Source: a virus. Taken from it: DNA of 22,574 bases. Below the pieces are notes generated by a model, which saw only the letters and a program-made list of their open reading frames with translations, did no database searches and was not told where the DNA came from. The translations under genes were made by a program, and so were the position numbers. Location of the stretch: positions 1 to 22,574 of the IMG/VR virus record IMGVR_UViG_3300027801_000180; one strand, given 5' to 3'. Positions 1 to 6,092 of the stretch are shown here, in pieces (the stretch's first letter is position 1; each line of letters begins with the position of its first letter).

Positions 1-27
1 TATATCATAATTTAATTCAAAAGTCAA
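1..27 (-). promoter_or_regulatory. sigma70-type early promoter, cut by window edge
   Basis: Read on the minus strand, TTGACT (22-27) is followed after 17 nt by TATA at the very edge, preceded by TG as in an extended -10. The last two bases of the -10 lie outside the window. It would drive a gene to the left of the window. It matches the other five early promoters here in the -35, the TG dinucleotide and the spacing. Confidence 0.7.
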
Positions 28-104
28 GTCTAGGTCGACCGGTATAACTGTAAGTGGTCTTCTATCTTTTCAGGCGAGTTTCTTAACTCTTCCCTATCCT
101 CTTT

Positions 105-575
105 TCAGTTAGGATTGTAAGACTCGTATTTGGTTTTACCAGCGTCATCACGGTAAGCACGTAAAATTTGTTTACGATTTTCACCATCATTTCTGTAAGA
201 ACAATGGATCCACCCACTGTTTGGTTCTCCAATATTATGGTATTCCAGGATCAGTTGGTCAAAATCTAGGTTCTCTGCTATATACTTACATAGTTCAGCA
301 TTAGACATTCCAAACACCTCGAAATCGGCAGCCTGGCCTTTAGCGTGTTGTGAATTTACACTTGATCCAATCGATACACATAACTCTGGACTACGATACC
401 CACTAGATACTGATACCACTTTACCATAATGATCTCGGACTTTTTGTAAAACATTTACACAAAGTTCTTTTAGATTATTCATGTGGTCTTCGCTAGGGTT
501 ATTACTAATACCTTTACGTTCAGCCGTTTGGCTCTTAGTCATTTCGTTTAGACTAAAATTATTGCTTAGTTTCAT
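105..575 (-). CDS. M15-type zinc D,D-/L,D-carboxypeptidase-like peptidase (endolysin-like)
   Basis: A 156-residue protein with the features of the peptidase M15_3 family, zinc enzymes that cut peptide cross-links of peptidoglycan. The motif SSGYRSPEL (57-65) is followed by S-x-H77-x-x-G-x-A-x-D84, which supplies two zinc ligands. The third is H124 in W-I-H-C-S. E111 or E117 could be the catalytic acid. No signal peptide or membrane segment is visible, so if it acts in lysis it needs a holin or release by another route. The start follows AAAGGA with good spacing and lies within the 3' end of the 52-residue gene upstream. It is the last gene of the leftward operon starting at 2776. Family assignment is firm; a lysis role rather than a tail or other role is inference. 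Confidence 0.82.
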   Translation of the reverse strand: MKLSNNFSLNEMTKSQTAERKGISNNPSEDHMNNLKELCVNVLQKVRDHYGKVVSVSSGYRSPELCVSIGSSVNSQHAKGQAADFEVFGMSNAELCKYIAENLDFDQLILEYHNIGEPNSGWIHCSYRNDGENRKQILRAYRDDAGKTKYESYNPN

Positions 576-717
576 TTAATTTATCCTTTGCTTGTAATTT
601 TTTTTTCTTTAGAGAGTGAACATCTTTCCAAGTGTCATATGATCTATCATTATATCTAACTGTTTCAGCTATTGTAACTTTCTTCTTTAAGTATTTATGA
701 TATTCTTTATAGTTCAT
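559..717 (-). CDS. small basic protein, 52 aa, unknown
   Basis: An open frame of 52 codons beginning MNYKEYHKYLKKK and ending KLNETKQ. It is rich in Lys and Tyr, probably helical, and has no membrane segment. Three things support it as a gene: an AGGA ribosome site 8 nt before the ATG, a start that overlaps the stop of the upstream gene as TAATG (715-719), and a 3' end that overlaps the next gene by 17 nt. This is the same packing as the rest of the operon, and without it the operon would have an unusual 140-nt hole. I do not recognise the family. Confidence 0.75.
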   Translation of the reverse strand: MNYKEYHKYLKKKVTIAETVRYNDRSYDTWKDVHSLKKKKLQAKDKLNETKQ

Positions 718-1109
718 TATTGATTCCTCGTTAGTTTCATTATTTTTTCTATTTGTGACTTAATAATTGGGCCACGATTTGGCCAATGTATATAAGGTTC
801 TTCACTCTTTTGTAGGTTATATAGAAAAGGCAATATTATTTTCTCTATTTCTTTAAATCTCTTTTCAGTTGCCTCACTATTTACTTCTTTGGTAATTGTT
901 TCTTTCTCACTTACAATTTGCATAATTTCGTTCATCATAGACTTAACATCTGAAACATCTGATTTGACTTTAGATAGTTCTAAATTTTGATCGTCTATTG
1001 CTTTAGGGTCTATGGTTGGTTGATTGTTCTCTGCTGGTTTTTCAACAGGTGTAATACCCCAATCTTCATCAAGGTCGAAACCTCTCATATAGTCTGGTAT
1101 ATCTGCCAT
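717..1109 (-). CDS. conserved marine-phage protein, acidic coiled-coil, unknown function
   Basis: A 130-residue acidic protein. It starts MADIPDYMRGFDLDEDWG, has a long heptad-rich helix at about residues 40-90, and ends with a compact segment containing W-P-N-R-G-P. From memory this N-terminus and the WPNR segment resemble a protein common in T4-like marine phages with no assigned role; I could not confirm that by search. The ATG follows AAGGA at 8 nt. It is separated from the upstream gene by 2 nt and coupled to the downstream one through TAATG. A scaffold-like or oligomeric role would fit the coiled coil but is a guess. Confidence 0.72.
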   Translation of the reverse strand: MADIPDYMRGFDLDEDWGITPVEKPAENNQPTIDPKAIDDQNLELSKVKSDVSDVKSMMNEIMQIVSEKETITKEVNSEATEKRFKEIEKIILPFLYNLQKSEEPYIHWPNRGPIIKSQIEKIMKLTRNQ

Positions 1110-1111
1110 TG

Positions 1112-1420
1112 TTATTTTCCTTTTTGCCGTTTTTGATGTTTTGTTACAACCTGTTCGGTCTTAATCTGTTTAATAGTTTTCTTTGTAACTTGGTTAGCAA
1201 GTTCGCTTTGTGGGTGTGCCTCGCCTATTTTAGATAGAGTTTCGTTCCAACCACTATCATTCTTCATATGGCGATTACCTGTACTTGATACAATATTTAT
1301 ACCTTTAGGAACCTGTTTAATATGTTTCTTCTTCTTTAACAACTCTTCCATTTCAGCAATAGTCATCATATCGTCATATTCTTTTTTGGTCTTTGAATTG
1401 TAAAATGTATATGATGGCAT
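1112..1420 (-). CDS. small basic protein with FmdB-like N-terminus lacking cysteines
   Basis: A 102-residue protein starting MPSYTFYNSKTKKEYDDMM. This is the beta-hairpin opening seen in FmdB-type zinc-ribbon proteins, but there is no cysteine anywhere, so it cannot bind zinc in that way. The middle (about 60-85) has a patterned NETLSKIGEAHPQSELA segment and the C-terminus is very basic (KHQKRQKGK). Similar proteins are, from memory, common in cyanophage genomes without an assigned role. Its start is coupled to no SD that I can see; its stop codon is 2 nt before the next gene's ATG and its ATG overlaps the preceding stop as TAATG (1418-1422). Nucleic-acid binding is possible from the charge only. 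Confidence 0.72.
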   Translation of the reverse strand: MPSYTFYNSKTKKEYDDMMTIAEMEELLKKKKHIKQVPKGINIVSSTGNRHMKNDSGWNETLSKIGEAHPQSELANQVTKKTIKQIKTEQVVTKHQKRQKGK

Positions 1421-1605
1421 TATAGGTTTGTAATTGCCTCTAGTTTATCTTTAGCATGTGCTAGTATTTCTACTTTTTTCTCTGCTGTTATTACATAATC
1501 AATATGTTCAGCAACACCAATTGGTGACGCTAAGAAAGTTTTTAAATCTGCTTCAGCAACAGCAATATCACCTTCTAGTTTTTTTATTAATGCTTCTTTA
1601 ATCAT
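1420..1605 (-). CDS. small helical protein, 61 aa, unknown
   Basis: A 61-residue protein made almost entirely of predicted helix (MIKEALIKKLEGDIAVAEAD, then a short break at SPIG, then another helix), consistent with a helical hairpin. It has no cysteine, no membrane segment and no recognised motif. Its ATG overlaps the preceding stop as TAATG (1603-1607), so translation is probably coupled to the gene before it. I do not recognise the family. Confidence 0.65.
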   Translation of the reverse strand: MIKEALIKKLEGDIAVAEADLKTFLASPIGVAEHIDYVITAEKKVEILAHAKDKLEAITNL

Positions 1606-1856
1606 TAGAATCCGTTCCTTTCTTCTATTAAACTTAATTCTTGTTTTTCTTCTATTCTTCTTAATGTTTGTTCTTCATTAAAACCTTCCATTGCTAATTC
1701 ATGTAAGGTCTTTTTGTCTTCTCTTAATCCATCCCATAATAATTTCTTTTCATCATATGTAAATGGTCTTATCATATTTAGTCCAATTTCTTTTCGTTCT
1801 TTTGTTTGTCTTTTAGATTCCTCTAGTGACATCTTTTCCATTTCTTCATAGTCCAT
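1605..1856 (-). CDS. small charged protein, 83 aa, unknown
   Basis: An 83-residue, Glu/Lys-rich, helical protein beginning MDYEEMEKMSLEES. The central F-T-Y-D-E-K-K-L-L-W-D-G-L segment is amphipathic and the C-terminal half is another long helix. No known motif is visible. It lies 2 nt after the stop-overlapping start region of the upstream gene and shares the TAATG coupling with the gene downstream. The SD is weak (AGAAAG), so coupling to upstream translation is likely. Function unknown. Confidence 0.65.
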   Translation of the reverse strand: MDYEEMEKMSLEESKRQTKERKEIGLNMIRPFTYDEKKLLWDGLREDKKTLHELAMEGFNEEQTLRRIEEKQELSLIEERNGF

Positions 1857-1858
1857 AA

Positions 1859-2029
1859 TTATTTCTTTCTAGTAAAACTGCCTTTGCCTTTTTTAGGTTT
1901 GACAACTTTGGGTTTATATTTTGGTGTTCTTACTTCTTTTGCTATAGGATTAGTTTTAAATATTCTATCCCATGACTCTCTATAAGTGTCATTAGATATT
2001 CTACTCTTACCGTCCCACTTAACCGACAT
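1859..2029 (-). CDS. small basic protein, 56 aa, conserved in marine T4-like phages (start corrected)
   Basis: The frame is open further upstream, but the start chosen is the ATG at 2029-2027. It is preceded by a perfect AAGGAG six nt before it, and it begins MSVKWDGKSRISNDTYRESW. The longer version would run 68 nt into the upstream gene and has a His-rich N-terminus that is just that gene's other frame. The chosen start overlaps the upstream stop by 11 nt. The protein is strongly basic, with a Lys/Pro-rich tail (KPKKGKGSFTRKK). From memory the KWxGKSRxSxxxYxxxW pattern recurs in cyanophage small proteins. Role unknown. Confidence 0.72.
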   Translation of the reverse strand: MSVKWDGKSRISNDTYRESWDRIFKTNPIAKEVRTPKYKPKVVKPKKGKGSFTRKK

Positions 2030-2594
2030 TGGCAACTCCTTCAACCCACCATTGTGGTGGTGTAGATGGTGATTTCCAACTAGCAAAACTTTGTTTCTTC
2101 TCTATGTAATATTTTCTATAAGAACCAACCACATCACCTGGTATTTTACATTCGTCAGGCATTGCTGGTGTAGGGTCTGTAGCAATCATATTTACAGGTA
2201 TATTTTTAGGTGGGTGTCTCAATACATCTTTTAATTTCTGAATAGTCATGTGGTCTTTCGTATGATTATATCTCAATTTAAATTCATCATTAAGAGCAAT
2301 CATGTGGTTGTATAACCAATTATAATGAAATACATTTGCCATAACCCACACTGTACTAGGGTGACCTGTATGGCATGCTTTGTATAGAGTAGTTTCAAAT
2401 AAGTTATCTTTCAACAACCATCTTTTAATATTTCTATTACCATTTTTATTTCTTTGTAGATATTCTTCGCCGTCTAGCATTCTGTGTGCTGTGGATAACA
2501 TTTGAGCAGACTCAATAATCATCTTACAAACATGTTTATCTATTAACATCTTTGCTGACACAATAGGGTCTTTATGAACATAAAATATATTCAT
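2019..2594 (-). CDS. conserved phage protein, His/Trp-rich, unknown function
   Basis: A 191-residue soluble protein starting MNIFYVHKDPIVSAKMLIDK. Conserved-looking polar positions follow: D-K-H-V-C-K-M-I-I-E-S-A-Q at about 19-31, then S-T-A-H-R, a central W-V-M-A-N helix, and a C-terminal M-P-D-E-C-K segment and W-W-V-E-G. The clustering of His, Lys, Glu and Asp near the N-terminus looks like an active site, but I cannot assign a reaction. From memory, similar proteins occur in cyanophages and some large DNA viruses without a defined role. The ATG overlaps the previous stop (TAATG, 2592-2596). Confidence 0.72.
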   Translation of the reverse strand: MNIFYVHKDPIVSAKMLIDKHVCKMIIESAQMLSTAHRMLDGEEYLQRNKNGNRNIKRWLLKDNLFETTLYKACHTGHPSTVWVMANVFHYNWLYNHMIALNDEFKLRYNHTKDHMTIQKLKDVLRHPPKNIPVNMIATDPTPAMPDECKIPGDVVGSYRKYYIEKKQSFASWKSPSTPPQWWVEGVANVG

Positions 2595-2776
2595 TAGTTT
2601 GATACCTTTTTAAAGTAGTCTGTACAATTGTATTTTGTACATAACTTTCTAAACACATTAAACCAAAGTTCTTTCCACTCATTGGTTCTAGCATTCTTAC
2701 AAGCTTTTTCAGCGTTTGATATTCTTTTTATTTGTCTTGCTGTTAGATGTTTCACCATCATAAGTTCATTTATCAT
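2594..2776 (-). CDS. small basic protein, 60 aa, first gene of the leftward operon
   Basis: A 60-residue basic protein (MINELMMVKHLTARQIKRIS) with three cysteines and a Trp/Phe-rich helical middle (EWKELWFNVFRKL). It is the promoter-proximal gene of a nine-gene leftward operon: a perfect-consensus promoter lies at 2799-2827 and a GGAG ribosome site lies about 8 nt before the ATG. Such short basic proteins at the head of early phage operons are often host-takeover factors, but nothing in the sequence shows this. I do not recognise it. Confidence 0.68.
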   Translation of the reverse strand: MINELMMVKHLTARQIKRISNAEKACKNARTNEWKELWFNVFRKLCTKYNCTDYFKKVSN

Positions 2777-2798
2777 AATATATCTCCGTAGTTGTCTT

Positions 2799-2827
2799 AT
2801 TATAACACATTATAAGACACTTGTCAA
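2799..2827 (-). promoter_or_regulatory. perfect-consensus sigma70 promoter (TTGACA-N17-TATAAT)
   Basis: On the minus strand both hexamers are exact consensus: TTGACA at 2827-2822 and TATAAT at 2804-2799, with the ideal 17-nt spacer and an extended -10 TG just upstream. A second TATAAT lies within the spacer. Transcription would start near 2792 and serve the nine-gene block 105-2776. It sits between the stop of the lipoprotein gene and the start of the 60-residue gene. Confidence 0.88.
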
Positions 2828-2831
2828 GCCT

Positions 2832-2996
2832 CTATTTTCCAAGATTTGTGCCATTTGTTATTATAGTTCTAAAAACTGTGAAACCAGGATTATTCCAATC
2901 GACCTTTTTGACACACTCGGTATCGGTCACACAGGTGGTTTTCATACAACCTGATAAAATCACAGCAGTGAGTAATATAATACTAACCTTTATCAT
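2832..2996 (-). CDS. small outer-membrane-type lipoprotein, 54 aa
   Basis: A 54-codon frame (MIKVSIILLTAVILSGC...). The N-terminus is a lipoprotein signal peptide: K3, a hydrophobic stretch at 5-13, and lipobox L-S-G-C with the lipid-modified cysteine at 17. The mature part is about 38 residues with two further cysteines (C22, C28) and ends TNGTNLGK. The residue after Cys is Met, not Asp, so outer-membrane sorting would be expected in a Gram-negative host. It overlaps the 3' end of the membrane coiled-coil gene by 14 nt in another frame and lies downstream of the glucosaminidase. That setting recalls Rz1-type outer-membrane spanin subunits, although it is not proline-rich; a spanin role is inference. 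Confidence 0.78.
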   Translation of the reverse strand: MIKVSIILLTAVILSGCMKTTCVTDTECVKKVDWNNPGFTVFRTIITNGTNLGK

Positions 2997-3927
2997 TCCA
3001 GTCATATATTTGGTCTATTTTAACTTTAATCTCGTCAGGAGACATGTCCTTAAACTCTCCCATGGTCGCCACCATCTTTTTATAATCTCTTTGTTTCTTA
3101 CCTAACTTATCTAGTTTTCTCTTTTGTCTATTCAGTGTATCTTGTAGATTAATTTCTTTCTGTAGTTTAACAGCTTGTTTTGCCATTCGCCACTGTCTCA
3201 ATGATATGTTGGCCGCTATCAATAACAATACTGCCAATGGATCAAATACAAATATGAGTATCAATATCACTATACGAACAGCACTATCAAAATTGTTTTC
3301 AGCGTTCTCGCCATAGATCAACTCTGCTACATATTTGATAGGTCCTACTTCAGCCTCTATCTTGTTTTGTTCTAAACTTAATATACCCTTTTCTTCGGAT
3401 AGTTTGCCAATCTCATTACTTGCTTCTTTGATTGCCGTGTTTAGTTCTAATCTTTCTGGTTCTTGTTTCTTTCTTTCTTTTAGACCTCTGGTTACAAATT
3501 CTTTATCGATATAAACTTCTAGTGCCTTGTCTAATAGTGTTAATGTCTTTTGTGATCTATCAATAATAAGTTGTTGTGACTTAATTTGATTATTCAATAA
3601 TTCTATTTTGATGTTATTACTTGATGATGGTTTAACTTGATCTAGGTGTGCCTTTGATAGAAAACCAAAGATACCCATAGAGGTAATGAATATTAATATT
3701 ATGATGGCACCAAACAGATACCCTTTTAATAACCTTGGTACATCACTGTTCCAATTATGATACAACCAACTGGCCGCTACTAACTTACCAACTTCTAGTG
3801 CTGAACCCATAGCGATAATAGGTATCACAGCGCCAGCAAATAATGTTGCTAGTCCAATGATTGAATACCCAGCCGCTATAACTGATATAGATATGGCTGA
3901 TAAAAATGTTAGTATTGTTAAAAACAT
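2983..3927 (-). CDS. integral membrane protein with long coiled coils
   Basis: A 314-residue protein. Hydrophobic segments lie at about 2-24, 28-50, 68-91 and 218-242. Between the third and fourth is a heptad-rich region (about 104-195, Lys/Glu/Leu-rich), and a second basic helix (245-290) follows the last segment. The C-terminus ends in a short acidic tail (SPDEIKVKIDQIYDW). The loop would be a roughly 125-residue domain on one side of the inner membrane. From memory, proteins of this shape are present in T4-like marine phages with no known role. Its position between a membrane-anchored glucosaminidase and a small overlapping lipoprotein suggests envelope disruption or remodelling at lysis. 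Holin, inner-membrane spanin and superinfection-exclusion roles are all possible. Confidence 0.75.
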   Translation of the reverse strand: MFLTILTFLSAISISVIAAGYSIIGLATLFAGAVIPIIAMGSALEVGKLVAASWLYHNWNSDVPRLLKGYLFGAIIILIFITSMGIFGFLSKAHLDQVKPSSSNNIKIELLNNQIKSQQLIIDRSQKTLTLLDKALEVYIDKEFVTRGLKERKKQEPERLELNTAIKEASNEIGKLSEEKGILSLEQNKIEAEVGPIKYVAELIYGENAENNFDSAVRIVILILIFVFDPLAVLLLIAANISLRQWRMAKQAVKLQKEINLQDTLNRQKRKLDKLGKKQRDYKKMVATMGEFKDMSPDEIKVKIDQIYDWNDKG

Positions 3928-3930
3928 GTC

Positions 3931-4494
3931 TTAATAATTTTTTCTAATTTTGATTAATATGGATTTTATTTTAGCGAAATAGTCTTTGTCTGTGGCATAA
4001 GCGTCAAGTGTTTCTGTAAATCTAAAAGGGTCTGTAATACCTTTTTCTCTTAACTTTCTATATTCAGAAAATCCTTTACCATTGTTCAGTATATTTATAT
4101 AGTTTAATACACTATCACATTCATGTTTATAAACTTTTACTCCCCACTTCTTTGGTTTATTTGATGGTAACATATGTGGTTCTCTTAAATCATATGTTCT
4201 AATACCAAATAGATTTTTACCTTCTCTGGCAAATCTACTGTTTCCCCAACCAGACTCTAAAGCGGCCTGTGCTAGTAATACTTCTAAATTAACTTTCTCT
4301 ATATCGTTATGATAATAGACATGATGAACACACTGCTTCACATTATGTAAAAATTGTTTATTGTTAGTATGTTCGAATTTTGGTAATGATATGCCTTCTT
4401 CAGCAAGTGTATGGTAGTGTGACCATGTAAACCCACAAAAGGTTACAATGGTCGCCACCATTACAGTTCTAATTATTGCTTTTAGATTGCTCAA
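3931..4494 (-). CDS. membrane-anchored peptidoglycan glucosaminidase (Bax/FlgJ-like)
   Basis: A 187-residue protein. The N-terminus has positive residues, then a hydrophobic anchor at about 10-24, which would place the rest in the periplasm as a signal-anchor enzyme. Residues 68-187 fit the glucosaminidase family (PF01832): L-A-Q-A-A-L-E80-S-G-W-G with the catalytic Glu, N-L-F-G-I (94-98), and Y-A-T-D-x-x-Y (166-172). It would cut the glycan strand of peptidoglycan. The frame begins at TTG (4494-4492), directly after the upstream TAA and 9 nt after AAGGG. The first ATG (residue 12) would remove the positive residues before the anchor, so TTG is preferred. A SAR-type endolysin is a plausible role. 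Confidence 0.82.
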   Translation of the reverse strand: MSNLKAIIRTVMVATIVTFCGFTWSHYHTLAEEGISLPKFEHTNNKQFLHNVKQCVHHVYYHNDIEKVNLEVLLAQAALESGWGNSRFAREGKNLFGIRTYDLREPHMLPSNKPKKWGVKVYKHECDSVLNYINILNNGKGFSEYRKLREKGITDPFRFTETLDAYATDKDYFAKIKSILIKIRKNY

Positions 4495-4803
4495 TTATTT
4501 TACCCTTGCTATATACTCGTATGATTGTACTGGTTGTTCATCAATACCCTCAAAGTAAATATAATTAACTTTCTTTTGAAAGAAGTCTAATTTATTTTTG
4601 AAACCATTAACAGTATCAAATATTACTTGTGCTTGTTTTTCTGTATAGTTATTATAAACATCTTTTATCCAGTTTCCTTCATAATATACTGTTTGTTTTC
4701 CTGCTAGATTACTAGGTTTTGCTAGTTCTCTAATTTGTATTACTGCCTCACCGATTTTACTTTTCAAATAAGGGTCTAGTTCTTTTGTTACTCTTGTCAT
4801 CAT
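4495..4803 (-). CDS. small protein of unknown function, 102 aa
   Basis: A 102-residue soluble protein with an N-terminal helix rich in charge (KELDPYLKSKIGEAVIQIRE) and a Tyr-rich second half (YYEGNWIKDVYNNYTEKQ, YIYFEGIDEQPVQSYEYIA). No signal peptide, cysteine or membrane segment is present. Two adjacent ATGs begin the frame; GGAG lies 4 nt before the first and 7 nt before the second, so the second ATG (4800) may be the true start. It sits between a SprT-like protease and a peptidoglycan hydrolase. Function unknown. Confidence 0.68.
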   Translation of the reverse strand: MMTRVTKELDPYLKSKIGEAVIQIRELAKPSNLAGKQTVYYEGNWIKDVYNNYTEKQAQVIFDTVNGFKNKLDFFQKKVNYIYFEGIDEQPVQSYEYIARVK

Positions 4804-4815
4804 GTCTCTCCATTT

Positions 4816-5241
4816 TTATAAATCAAGGCCAATTCTATTTAACTTTGGTCTAAAACTGTAGAAAATCTTATTATGATTTCCCGAGTCACCTATATTAGCC
4901 ATTTGATATAGATGGACCATTTCGTGTCCTAAAGTTTCCACAAAATCTCTTTTATCTCTGTATTCAGGTAGCATTTCTAAATGAAATTGTCGTGTGCCTT
5001 TTCTTTTCCACTCCCAACAAATTACCTGACCAAAACAATATTTCTTACTTGAATCTCTATAAATTTTTTTAATTTGAATTTCGTTAAAAGGTGATAGTAT
5101 GTTATTAAACACTGACTTGTTAATAACAACAAAATATTTTTTAATGTCTTTATAGGTTGTCTTATATTTCTTACGAATAGACAAATCCCTTTTGATCATT
5201 CTTTTGGTTCTCATGTTATTGTTTATTACTCTCTTTGGCAT
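4816..5241 (-). CDS. SprT-like zinc metallopeptidase
   Basis: A 141-residue protein with the zincin motif H106-E-M-V-H110 and a third likely ligand H123 in G-N-H-N-K-x-F, as in the SprT-like family. The N-terminal 30 residues are very basic (MRTKRMIKRDLSIRKKYK), which suggests DNA binding. The family includes the DNA-protein crosslink protease SPRTN, and small SprT-like proteins are common in marine T4-like phages, but the phage substrate is unknown. The listed ATG overlaps the upstream secreted-protein gene by 26 nt and has AGAGGA 11 nt before it. An alternative ATG at 5214, 1 nt past that gene's stop, would give 132 residues and keep all motifs. Confidence 0.8.
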   Translation of the reverse strand: MPKRVINNNMRTKRMIKRDLSIRKKYKTTYKDIKKYFVVINKSVFNNILSPFNEIQIKKIYRDSSKKYCFGQVICWEWKRKGTRQFHLEMLPEYRDKRDFVETLGHEMVHLYQMANIGDSGNHNKIFYSFRPKLNRIGLDL

Positions 5242-5557
5242 TACATTCTTTATCCTCTATTTGACTACCTTTTAATAATGAACATTTATATTCACTATCT
5301 GCTTTTAATCTCATTTCAGCTAATATACCATCAAGTATGGCAGGTAAATAAGCTTGAATAACTTGTATCGACTCTAGAGCAAATTGGTGTCCTAATTTTG
5401 ATAGTTCAGACTCTAATATCTTTTGAGTATCAACATCAATACCATTTACTTTAGATTGTATAACAGAACCAATAACTGCCTTGTTATACTCATTAGCGGT
5501 TGCCGAGTTTATGAAACTCATCAAACCAAAAACCATTATTATCAAAATCTTCTTCAT
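5216..5557 (-). CDS. small secreted (periplasmic) protein with signal peptide
   Basis: A 113-residue protein with a classical signal peptide: KK at 2-3, hydrophobic core 4-16, and A-x-A at 19-21 predicting cleavage before N22. The mature 92 residues are helical with two cysteines near the C-terminus (C92 and C104 region) that could form a disulphide in the periplasm. No catalytic motif is visible. AGGAGA lies 8 nt upstream of the ATG, and a T4-type late octamer overlaps the same spot (5570-5577). As the first gene after that octamer it may head a late-expressed envelope operon. Function unknown; a role in lysis control or periplasmic modification would fit the location only. Confidence 0.75.
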   Translation of the reverse strand: MKKILIIMVFGLMSFINSATANEYNKAVIGSVIQSKVNGIDVDTQKILESELSKLGHQFALESIQVIQAYLPAILDGILAEMRLKADSEYKCSLLKGSQIEDKECNAKESNKQ

Positions 5558-5569
5558 TATATATTCTCC

Positions 5570-5577
5570 TATTTATA
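5570..5577 (-). promoter_or_regulatory. candidate T4-type late promoter on the minus strand
   Basis: Exact TATAAATA on the minus strand in the short gap between the 55-residue gene and the secreted-protein gene. The last A is 12 nt from the ATG. With the usual T4 late start distance, RNA would begin about 7 nt before the ATG, downstream of the AGGAGA ribosome site. An octamer can occur by chance in AT-rich DNA; its intergenic position just before an ATG is what makes it credible. Confidence 0.5.
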
Positions 5578-5745
5578 TTAATTATACATGTGGTATTTGT
5601 TACCAACATATAGTAAAAATTCGTCATAAATCGTGTCCAATATGACTTCTTTACTAGCAACGTCTTTATATTCTGGTTTAGACGCTATTTTTTTTAGTTC
5701 TTTTCTTGCTTCCTTCATCATCTTTTTAGTATTACTGGTTACCAT
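5578..5745 (-). CDS. small Lys-rich protein, 55 aa (start corrected)
   Basis: The start chosen is the ATG at 5745-5743 (MVTSNTKKMMKEARKELKK), with AAAGGAG 8 nt before it. The frame remains open to 5802, but that extension lies on top of the promoter hexamers at 5771-5798, upstream of the expected RNA start, so it cannot be translated from this promoter. The protein is a basic helix followed by a Tyr/Leu-rich second half ending HMYN. No motif is recognised. It is the promoter-proximal gene of the leftward block running to 2832. Confidence 0.7.
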   Translation of the reverse strand: MVTSNTKKMMKEARKELKKIASKPEYKDVASKEVILDTIYDEFLLYVGNKYHMYN

Positions 5746-5770
5746 ATAAGTGTCTCCTTTTGTTACTTGT

Positions 5771-5798
5771 ATTATATCAGATTTGGAGTGAAAGTCAA
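5771..5798 (-). promoter_or_regulatory. sigma70-type early promoter (TTGACT-N16-TATAAT)
   Basis: Minus strand: TTGACT at 5798-5793, spacer 16 nt, TATAAT at 5776-5771 with TG one base upstream (extended -10). RNA would start near 5764, about 19 nt before the ATG of the 55-residue gene. It also fixes that gene's start codon, because the longer frame begins upstream of the promoter. Confidence 0.82.
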
Positions 5799-5801
5799 GC
5801 A

Positions 5802-6092
5802 TTATTTTTTAGTTTCTCTAGGAATATCTGTGCCATCAAATGGTATTAATTTGTAGTCGTGAATGATTTTATTAATGGCATTCTTCATATTGATATCAAT
5901 CATTTTTGTAAATTCACTATCAACTTGAATATTCTCTTTTATTTCTTTATTCATTTTTGCTATTTGTTTATAAGCAATATTTCTGACCATAGTAAGTGCC
6001 ATGGTATTCACTCTATCCACTGAATAGATTGGTTTCCTTACTGGTTTTGGATCTGCCACTGGTGGATGTTTATATTCTGTGCCTTTTTTCAT
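5802..6092 (-). CDS. small protein of unknown function, 96 aa (start corrected)
   Basis: The start chosen is ATG 6092-6090 (MKKGTEYKHPPVADPKPVRK), preceded by AAGGACACT. The open frame reaches 6143, but its first codons overlap the -10 at 6134-6139, so that part is not in the mRNA. The protein has a Pro/Lys-rich N-terminal 25 residues and a helical remainder with several Met and Ile, ending PRETKK. No cysteine, signal peptide or known motif. It is a single-gene unit between two early promoters. Its leader (6093-6143) is nearly identical to the leader of the next gene to the right (see the repeat entry). Confidence 0.7.
   Translation of the reverse strand: MKKGTEYKHPPVADPKPVRKPIYSVDRVNTMALTMVRNIAYKQIAKMNKEIKENIQVDSEFTKMIDINMKNAINKIIHDYKLIPFDGTDIPRETKK

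Noticed and set aside
33-40. 8-bp palindrome GGTCGACC near the left edge
   Set aside because: Too short and without loop or T-run to be a terminator; no second copy seen, so no function is claimed.
1294-1301. Minus-strand TATAAATA inside the 102-aa gene
   Set aside because: It lies within coding sequence and about 185 nt from the next start; one such octamer is expected by chance in AT-rich DNA.
2628-3105. Two plus-strand open frames (2628-2954 and 2821-3105)
   Set aside because: They lie opposite better supported minus-strand genes and the consensus promoter, lack ribosome sites and have Ser/Ile/Phe-rich composition typical of antisense frames.
4092-4099. Minus-strand TATAAATA inside the glucosaminidase gene
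   Set aside because: Internal to a coding region with no start codon close downstream; treated as chance.
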